This document shows positions 24,701 to 32,000 of a stretch of DNA of 34,107 bases, piece after piece. Below the pieces are notes generated by a model. It ran no database searches. It had not been told where the DNA came from and was given only the letters and a program-made list of their open reading frames with translations. Position numbers and translations under genes: made by a program. Positions within the stretch are counted from its first letter, which is position 1; the number at the start of each line of letters is the position of its first letter. This DNA is from CAZHWT01 sp964536215 (GTDB taxonomy: Bacteria > Patescibacteriota > CAZHWT01), in NCBI GenBank assembly GCA_964536215.1, contig CAZHWT010000010.1:1-34107 (forward strand). The letters are read 5' to 3'.

Positions 24701-27700
24701 CCTTAATCGCCATGCTTTCGCCATACGATATATTCTGCGGGAAGTCAGCTAGTACACTCCAGCTATTGGTATCAATATCGTATCGGTAAAAGTCGTTGGA
24801 GTAATTAGCTCGCAATACATAAATATCGTTATTGGTCGAATCGTAAATAGCCGAGCCGTGCTGAGGGTTGCCTGGGATATTAGCCAGAGTCGACCAGCTG
24901 CCACCACCGCTATTAGGCGTATATTGGTAGAATTGCGGATTATTTCCGCGCAAAGCATAGATCTTCCCATCGGTTGCGGCGATGAGAGTCTGTGCCCCTG
25001 GTTTATAGCCAGAAGCTGGCAAGTTCGTCATTCTATCCCATGTCTGTGTACCGATATTGTAGCGGAAGAAATATGTTGTAGAAAGGGCAGGCATATAGTA
25101 GATGTATCCATCCATATAAGCCATTGAGCCGTTGTTTCCAACTATCGGAGCTGGCGGCAAATAGGTGGTCTCGCCCGAGGAGATCCTGTAGGCAATAAAG
25201 CGCGAAGCGACGCTTTCGGAGTAGCTGAAGGCATATAGCGTGTCCTGACCATCAAATGCTGCTGTTGTAGCATTTTCAACTGACCAATTAGATCGCTCGA
25301 CTTCATCCCATGGCAGCCGCTTATACGCATCAATCTGCAGGCCAGGCGGAGAAAATTTATTATTCCAGGTATCGTACCTGATTAAGCGCACATCGCCACC
25401 ACCAGTAGAAGGGATAATATAAATATAGCGATTGTTGTCTGAAGCAACTGTGCCTCTGACTACCATGGCATTAAAGTCCGGTATATTCTGCCAAGTGTCT
25501 TTGGCAATGGAATACTTGGATGCCATAGTGTGAGGACTTCCACCAAAAGCCAGATCGTTCCCAAAAATATACAGGTTGCCTTGGCCATCTCCCACCAGGT
25601 TGTTTTCCGGATAATAAGTGTTAGACGGCGGTCGAGCCAAAGTTTTCCAAGAGTCGTTCTGCATCGAGTAGACAACCATATTCTCTCGATACACATTTCC
25701 CTGCAAATAGAACTGGCCTAGATAGGCATAAAGCAGCCCGTGACCGTCGTACCATAGCCCCGCTCCGGCGCGACTAGGGTCAACTGTGACAGGCATTGAC
25801 GTTTTGGTCTCAAACGCGGCCGAAGCAATGTCGTAGAGGTAAAAATCTGTTGTGCCAGCAAAAATAAAAGCCAGCACGCCGTTGCCTAAATATTCAATAT
25901 CAGAACCTGCTCGAGCTTGAACGGGTAAATTGGGCAGGCTACTCCAGGTTGCATTCTGGATATCATAGCGGTAAAAGTTCGCCGTCGTGTTACCTCTCAT
26001 AACATACAGGTACCGATCGCCATCCCAAGTCATTGCACTTCCTGAGTTAATTGTATCGGGGGTATCCGACAGAGGCTCCCAGATTTGGTTAACCAAATGA
26101 TATCGCCAGAAGGTGCTAGTATTATTACCCCTCAAGACGTAGAGATAGTTACCCACAACTTGTGCGGCACCGCCATAAGTACCGTCGGGTAGGGGCTGAA
26201 TTGGTCCAGTTGACCAGGATCCACCTGGTTGTTGACGTAGCCGCAATGACCCATCAATACTATTTAGATCGACTAATGAATTTTCTCCTTGGGCAAATTC
26301 GTCCTTAGTCGTTTTTAAGATTGAACCTGGTGGTGAAATATAGAAGTACCTGTAGCTAAAATAAGTCGCGGCATCGGATACATTGCCCAGCTTATCTTTA
26401 ACCTTTAGGCGCAAGTAGGTCACCGACCCAGCGCTCATGGCTGTAGTGACAGTATAATCTGTATTAGTCTGATAATTTCCTTTGGTCTCCGGATCAGCAT
26501 TAGAATCCTCACCAAAATAGACGTAGTACCCTGCCACCCCAGAACCGTTAGACCCATCGGTAGCCCCTTGCCAGCTAAAGTAGGGATGTTGATACTCGTA
26601 CGTTTGTCCACTGCTTAACACTTCCCCATCCTTGGTTCCCCGAGCACTAAATTGGGACGGCAAAGTTGGAGCAGTGATTTCCTGACTATATTGCAACGAT
26701 ATACCAGATATTGTTGGCGTAGTCGAACCATTGCCTTGTAGGTCTACTCTCAGTTGCCAATACGGATTAAGCGGCGAGGCGACCACATTGCTCACCACTT
26801 CTTGCCATTCGCTCCAGATTCGACCCGTCGCCGAGCTTCGGGTAAAAATCGTGACTGTGCCGCTACCGCTACTAGTCGCTTGAATGGCATTCCAGTTTTG
26901 AACCTGAGTGAGATCCAGCGTTTTTGAATACCAGCTCCCCTTAGCCACATAGGTATCTGCTGTTGGCGTCCAGTGCCATAAGTAGGGAAGGGCAATCGAT
27001 GGCGCGAAATAGAGTCTATCGTTGCCTGCGTTATAAAACCCCGCTGACATTAAATTGACCTGAGCAGGAAGGTCTGCCATGCGCTTCCATTTATTATTTA
27101 CAATATCGTAACGGTAGAATCGGCGAGCTTGTCCCTCTAGTCGATTACTTGGTACTACATACAGGTACTGATTGCCATCTCCAATCATGGCACTGCCGTA
27201 CTCTAGGTTCCCATTGGGAGTAGTTGTATCCAGAATAAGCCACTGTTTATTAGATAGGTCAAATCGCATAATTCGATAGTCGCTTCCGCCAGCCAAGTGG
27301 TAAAGATAGTTGCCAATCTTTGTCATTGACCCGCTGGTGTGATTAACCCCCAGCGGCATATCTGGCATTTGCTGCCAACCAATTGCTTCGTTAAAGCGGT
27401 AAAAACTTCTACTACCTCCGCCAAAAGATGCATAAATAAACCCATCGCCACCATCCACCAGGGCCATACCGTAATAGGCTCTAACTGGCAGGTCTGGCAG
27501 TAATATCCAGTTGTCATTCTGTATGTCATATTTGACAAATGAGTACGTATTACTGTAAGAGGTGAGGTAGAGGTTGTTATTAAAATAAACACCGGAAAAG
27601 CCTACGTGGGTTTCGGCTGTTGCAGGATACGTATTAATAGCAGTTGCTTCATGAGTATTTAAATCTAATTTGAATAATGCATCGAAGCTATTCTGACTAT

Positions 27701-28946
27701 AACCTGTAGAGTAGTAGACTGTATGATCACCGTCAAAGATTGGCTGACCGTGGTAAATGCTAGAAAAATCACTGTCATGTGGTCCTAAATTGTCTGGATT
27801 ATTCCAGCTATTGGCCGAAATCGTATAACGATAGATCGCTCGTGGATTAGTGCCAGAAATAGTATACAAGGTGTCTTGGCCATCAGACGTGATGACAGGT
27901 GAAGGGTCTTGGCTATAACCATGTGGAGGGAGCTCTAATTGCGCCCATGATTGCGTCGTTAAATCAAGCACTGATAAATAGGTTCGTTCGCCACCACTTG
28001 TGGTACCGCTATAATCGAGCTGTATTGAGTAAAGCTTCCCAGACAGAGCCATTAAATCGTTATATTGAGATCCAATCGATGGTGGTGATGGAGCTGTAGA
28101 CCAAGAGTCAGTCAGCAGGGTATATTTCTTAAACTCAGTACTATTGTTTCTCTGGGCATAGATACCCCCTGAGCCATCCCATGTTAGAGTGAGGCCAAAG
28201 TCAATGTTACCGCTATTCGGGAATGGCGCCTTTTGTGTCCAGGTTTTAGTTGAGATATCGTACTGCAACATCATGGCCGAAGTGCCACCACGGAATACGT
28301 AAATCGCACCAGCCCCAGATGGGACAAAAGTGGCATCGCCCCGACGGGAGATAGTTGCTGGTGCATCCGGCAGTGTTGTCCAAGTATCTGTAGCTATGTC
28401 GTATCGGAAAAACGAGGGCACATCGCCACCTGGTAAGTAGTAAAGGTAACGCTCTTGGTCGTACACCAGACTCATACCGTCTGTACACAATATTGGTGGA
28501 GGGGTTAAGTCGGACCATGTCTGTAGTTCAATTGAGTAAGTGCGAAACCGACAGCTAGTACCATAGCTCATTAAGTAAAGTGTTTTATTAGGTCCGTAAA
28601 TAAGCCCAGTATCGTAGTAGGCACCCAAGTCGGGAATCATCGACATTCCGTCGTACCCATGCCACTCCCCCAAATCTCCTGCTTGCAGGCTAATGGCTCC
28701 ATCTTTGCTCGTATTAATAGTGCTAAAGTTGCTTATCCCATCCAGCAACTGCTTTCCATCAATACTGTAAGACGCCGCTTTGGTTGGTTGACCTAGAGAT
28801 AGGACGACTGTTGCCGCAATGAGAATGGCCACCACTCCCCCTGCCGCCATTTTCTTGCGGTCTGTTTTTAGTCCAGCCACGTTTTGCCACGCCACCCGCG
28901 CCTTCCTCAACCATCTCTTAGATTGTAAAAATGTAGCAACCTTCAT
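21714..28946 (-). CDS. Giant secreted kelch-propeller/fibronectin III protein, 2410 residues
   Basis: A basic N-terminus of about 33 residues is followed by one hydrophobic segment (GGVVAILIAATVVLSLG), a signal peptide or membrane anchor. Two long regions of kelch-like beta-propeller repeats follow, about residues 90-690 and 930-1560, with many copies of a pattern such as FYRYDIQNATWSSLPNLP. Each is followed by domains of the type HPYFSWQGATDGSNGSGVAG, GYYVYFGED. From about 1880 onward come several fibronectin type III domains (SLTLTWTKP, YYYRVRASDN, ADVSWVTSRGSSSFVYYG, HYRVVATTEFG). No enzyme motif or sortase signal is seen. It is probably an extracellular adhesin or structural arm. The ATG at 28946 has no clear Shine-Dalgarno site. 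It lies directly after the Ig/c-subunit fusion gene on the same strand, 101 bases away. Confidence 0.8.
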   Translation of the reverse strand: MKVATFLQSKRWLRKARVAWQNVAGLKTDRKKMAAGGVVAILIAATVVLSLGQPTKAASYSIDGKQLLDGISNFSTINTSKDGAISLQAGDLGEWHGYDGMSMIPDLGAYYDTGLIYGPNKTLYLMSYGTSCRFRTYSIELQTWSDLTPPPILCTDGMSLVYDQERYLYYLPGGDVPSFFRYDIATDTWTTLPDAPATISRRGDATFVPSGAGAIYVFRGGTSAMMLQYDISTKTWTQKAPFPNSGNIDFGLTLTWDGSGGIYAQRNNSTEFKKYTLLTDSWSTAPSPPSIGSQYNDLMALSGKLYSIQLDYSGTTSGGERTYLSVLDLTTQSWAQLELPPHGYSQDPSPVITSDGQDTLYTISGTNPRAIYRYTISANSWNNPDNLGPHDSDFSSIYHGQPIFDGDHTVYYSTGYSQNSFDALFKLDLNTHEATAINTYPATAETHVGFSGVYFNNNLYLTSYSNTYSFVKYDIQNDNWILLPDLPVRAYYGMALVDGGDGFIYASFGGGSRSFYRFNEAIGWQQMPDMPLGVNHTSGSMTKIGNYLYHLAGGSDYRIMRFDLSNKQWLILDTTTPNGNLEYGSAMIGDGNQYLYVVPSNRLEGQARRFYRYDIVNNKWKRMADLPAQVNLMSAGFYNAGNDRLYFAPSIALPYLWHWTPTADTYVAKGSWYSKTLDLTQVQNWNAIQATSSGSGTVTIFTRSSATGRIWSEWQEVVSNVVASPLNPYWQLRVDLQGNGSTTPTISGISLQYSQEITAPTLPSQFSARGTKDGEVLSSGQTYEYQHPYFSWQGATDGSNGSGVAGYYVYFGEDSNADPETKGNYQTNTDYTVTTAMSAGSVTYLRLKVKDKLGNVSDAATYFSYRYFYISPPGSILKTTKDEFAQGENSLVDLNSIDGSLRLRQQPGGSWSTGPIQPLPDGTYGGAAQVVGNYLYVLRGNNTSTFWRYHLVNQIWEPLSDTPDTINSGSAMTWDGDRYLYVMRGNTTANFYRYDIQNATWSSLPNLPVQARAGSDIEYLGNGVLAFIFAGTTDFYLYDIASAAFETKTSMPVTVDPSRAGAGLWYDGHGLLYAYLGQFYLQGNVYRENMVVYSMQNDSWKTLARPPSNTYYPENNLVGDGQGNLYIFGNDLAFGGSPHTMASKYSIAKDTWQNIPDFNAMVVRGTVASDNNRYIYIIPSTGGGDVRLIRYDTWNNKFSPPGLQIDAYKRLPWDEVERSNWSVENATTAAFDGQDTLYAFSYSESVASRFIAYRISSGETTYLPPAPIVGNNGSMAYMDGYIYYMPALSTTYFFRYNIGTQTWDRMTNLPASGYKPGAQTLIAATDGKIYALRGNNPQFYQYTPNSGGGSWSTLANIPGNPQHGSAIYDSTNNDIYVLRANYSNDFYRYDIDTNSWSVLADFPQNISYGESMAIKDGAIYASAGVGSAKMFIYSLAGDAWTNGTDAPEQFTSGSLIIKVDEQRALVFSHGSPGLWQFNFPAADRGFNGLATHTSQPIQIEGLYDYATLKAEAEIPDNTAVEMWTRTSADGDTWDDWKLADQAKYYGGQLSTHVTSTPRKFTQIKLILYSYDNVFTPTVDSYALDYYFDTDPPTNPSIMTPYTDATKSTELLNNRWYNFAKPVLDWPDPGQAGGATDGELGSHVKGYWVYFGTDETALPETAGQFVTETQFEANLTQSNVYYLRIQAQDETGNIDPNVFAPFIYKFDNTPPENPPFISVTPSGYTAKNIYTFQWPNASDAHSGIAAYCYRTGATTGAFSTETCTTDLHLDNVPAAYLSGTNVFYIRTKDVAGNYASSSAQASFYYSTDPPGPVQNLRAIPPVSAQNLFAYTWELPAVFAGDPDRLTYCYSINELPTSINTTCTTDKFIQAFKAATQQGTNIIYMVAKDEANNVNWNNYASANFIANTVSPGIPLNLVATDSSDRNTNRWSLTLTWTKPTFEGNGVDHYIVERSEDNHTFESLGTVSTAAFVDLTVAPEKIYYYRVRASDNVDNTGGPSGIVSQQAQGRFVSPPEIVSAPVVRAGFDQADVSWVTSRGSSSFVYYGTKPNDLQQSKGSLDDVSEHHVTITGLSPSTVYYYKVQSFDADRNYSLADSYSQIYTFRTSETARIYEVRSSDITLSAAIIQWQTSVGTKTKVEYGTNTDYGLQQEAEDDGLVRSHFMRLVGLQSGTQYHYRVVATTEFGSVINSDDYTFTTVPLPKVSNVRFQPLLDRPTIAVAVTWTTNVPTDSFITYSAVGLTKEEASGELTTDHRLELSDLAGSAEYLVSVRGRDRYGNLATADNQRWTSQVDTRVPTIDNVSVDVATMGAWGNGKAQMIVSWHTDEPSSSQIEYRAASADKSTTTTLDPEPKTNHVVVISNLDLAQIYRIKPISRDISGNTAYGQEVTAVTPDSQNSLLDIILKTLQSILGQ

Positions 28947-28991
28947 ACGTAATTAAACGACGTGCCTAACCTGGACGCTTAGGCGATGTAT

Positions 28992-29021
28992 CATAAATAC
29001 CTATTTAAATAGGCATTTATG
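28992..29021 (-). terminator. Near-perfect 30-bp A/T-rich palindrome
   Basis: CATAAATACCTATTT pairs with AAATAGGCATTTATG, with one wobble pair. It lies 27 bases after the stop of the Ig/c-subunit fusion gene and before the kelch/FN3 gene, so it may reduce read-through between them or stabilise the 3' end. Confidence 0.5.
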
Positions 29022-29041
29022 TACGTACACGTGTACGTACC
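29020..29041. repeat. Two TGTACGTACA palindromes at 12-bp period, array 3
   Basis: TGTACGTACA at 29020-29029 and TGTACGTACC at 29032-29041, separated by CG. Together 29021-29040 form a perfect 20-bp palindrome. The array lies 6 bases after the stop of the Ig/c-subunit fusion gene. Confidence 0.9.
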
Positions 29042-29047
29042 TCTCCC

Positions 29048-32000
29048 CTAAAAGAACTTAATAAACCCAGCCACCAAGAACGCCAGCCCGGCAAACCCAA
29101 TACTTATTAACAAGGCTAATCCCAAGCTACCCATAATCTTGGTCTTGGCATACGGGTTCCGCCCAATCGCCTCCATGCCTCTGGCCATGGCCCAACCAAA
29201 CCCAATCGCTGCTCCCAAAAAGCCCAAGCCTGCTACCGTACCAGAGGCAATATTCCGCGTCGTCTCTGGGAACTTGCCCGACACTCTAAAGAACGAATGG
29301 ACAAAATTAGCAAACGCTTCCCCGACCGAGGCAATAAAGTTATAGGGCGCCGCCCAGATCCCCTTAGCTTCGGCCCGCTTGAATGAATACTTACTAGCTA
29401 TCTTAAGACTCTTGCTCACACCAAGCAAGCTTCCACCGGCCACTTTGATAACTGTGCTATCATCGGCCGCATTAATCGACACATTGCCACTCCACTGCCC
29501 CTTGGTAAAGGTGGCCGACTTACCCGGCAAAATTGTTTCTGTCGAATCAGAAATCTCAACCGGCCCGCTAAAGTTTTCATCGACCTTACCTTCGCCAGTA
29601 TAAGCCACCAAGGTCAACTTAAACTCATCACCAGAGGTAATTGCATCATTGGGCGTCTGCACCGCTATGTATCCCTTAGAACTCGGTGCCACAATCACCG
29701 TCGTCGTACCAGACTGCGTCCGCTGCTTATCGGTCTGATTCACCAACACCGACACCTTGCCCGACGTAATCTCTTGCCCCACCTCCAAGGTAGTTAGATA
29801 TGAATTAGGTGGTTCAATCTTACCAATCTCGCTGGCCCAATCGTAGGTCAGACTCTGGCGGGGAATTTCCTGATTGTAGCGATCATAAGCGGCCACACTC
29901 AAGGCTAGTTTGCCATCGACTTGGACCGTCGGGTCGTGTGGCGTTACCACCAAATGATCCAGCAAGCCTGCTCCTTCTCGATTATCCCCCGTTAACCCCG
30001 GCAACGTCGTTACCGTCACGGTGGCATAGCCACTCACTCCATCCACCGTCGCCACCACCGTATCTTTAAACGTTTTTGTCGCTGTGCTGGCCGTAAACAT
30101 GCCACTCTGGTCAATCGTCCCGCCGCCATTTGCCACCGACCAGTTTACTTGGGCCGACGATAAAATATTACCAAATCCGTCATAGACTTCGGCTGTAAAA
30201 ATTTGTGAACTATTAACCAGCAACACCGTCGCCCCGGGCATCACCTTAATCGATGCCGCCGACGAGGCCGTGGCAATGGCATAAAAACTGACCGACACCG
30301 ACGACCGTCCAGAGATAGAAGCATTAACAATATACGTTCCCACCTTATTGCCCAACGAGAACATCGACTGGGCCAACCCTTCACCATCTGTCTCAATCTC
30401 ATCTGGGCTCAAGCCATAGCTAATAGCATCCACTGGATACGAGTCCACCGAAAACTTAATCGGCACACCCTGCAACGGATTGCCGAACAAGTCCACGGTT
30501 TTTACCACAAAGGGATTATCCAATGGCTTGCCCGCTGCTCCTTTTTGATTGCTACCCGATACCACCGTCAAGAATACTTGTTGCTCGCCAGCCTTAACCT
30601 CAAAAGACCCGCTCTCAGTTCGCACCGAGCCATACTGGGCAATAATCTTGTCTGTTTCGGCCGTTTGGGTAATAGTTACCGAACCATTCCATACCCCACT
30701 GGCAAAGTTGGCCGTCTGGGTTGGTGAAATGGTACTAGTACCGTCGCTCAGCTTAACCGGTTGGTTAAAACTGGTAATAGTATTACCAAACTGGTCGGCC
30801 GCCGTAATAGCAATCTGGAAAGCCGTTCCGGCAATCTGCGGTGAGTTAATGGCCGCAAATTGAAACTGAATCAAATCGTCGGGCATAACCGTCACATCTG
30901 CCGAAGCAGTGGCTAAGAGTTGTCCAGCCGTTACGATTACCCCGATGGTCGCGCTACCTGTTCGCTGGGCGGCCGTCAATGTTACTTCCTTGCCAGACGA
31001 GCTAGCTAATGTTCCTACAGTACTGGTAACGTTCCAGGTATAGGCTAGATTTTCAATGCTATTGCCAAACTGATCCTGCCCGTCCGCCACAATAGCAATC
31101 GACTTGCCCGCCGTTACTTTAACTGGCGATGGATTAATTACCGCCTGACTTAGCGATGCCGGGCTAACCGCAATCGGGTCGGAGACACTCCTAACCGCAC
31201 CATAACTGGCTGCAATATGCGTAATGCCACTCTTTTGCAGCGACACCATGCCCGTCCAGGTGCCATTGGTGAATGGATCGGTGGTGGTGGGGACAATCCC
31301 ATCCAAATCATCAGACAAAGCAGCCGCTCCATTAAAGGTAGTAATAATGTTTTCATATGTGTCTCGGGCCGTAATGGTTACACTAAAGCTTTGTCCCGCC
31401 GTCCTGTCGATCATGGTTGAGAAGCTAAAGTGATCCAAACTAGCCGCATCTACCTTAACCGCCGAGTCAGCCAATTTAGTAATAGCGCCTTGATTAGCCG
31501 ATACTCGCACAATTCCCTGACCAGTGGCTGTCGCGGCCGTAAAAGTCACCGATACGCCAGAAGTTGATGAGACTGTTCCAATTGCCCCAATTACCGACCA
31601 CTGATAGCTCAAGCCCACAATAGCATTACCAAACGTATCATAGCCTTGGGCGGAAAAAGCTTGACTCTGCCCAGCCGTCACATGAGTGGTAGAAGGGGTA
31701 ACCACCACATAATCGAGTAAATTTGAAATAACGTCAAAAGTATTAGACTCGCCAATAACTAAGCCCAATGAGGCTGTAATAGTATTCTGACTATACACAT
31801 TGCTCATTCGCACATAGCCATTCCACACCCCATTAGTAAAGTCGTTAGTTTGGCTGGGAGTAATGGTGCCTGATTTATCTGACAACGTTACTGAATCAGC
31901 AAAACTGGTGACGACATTGTTATATTGATCACGGGCGGTTATTTTAATGGCCACCAGGCTTTGGGTTGGCTGAGGAGAGGAAATCGTGTCAAAGCTAAAG

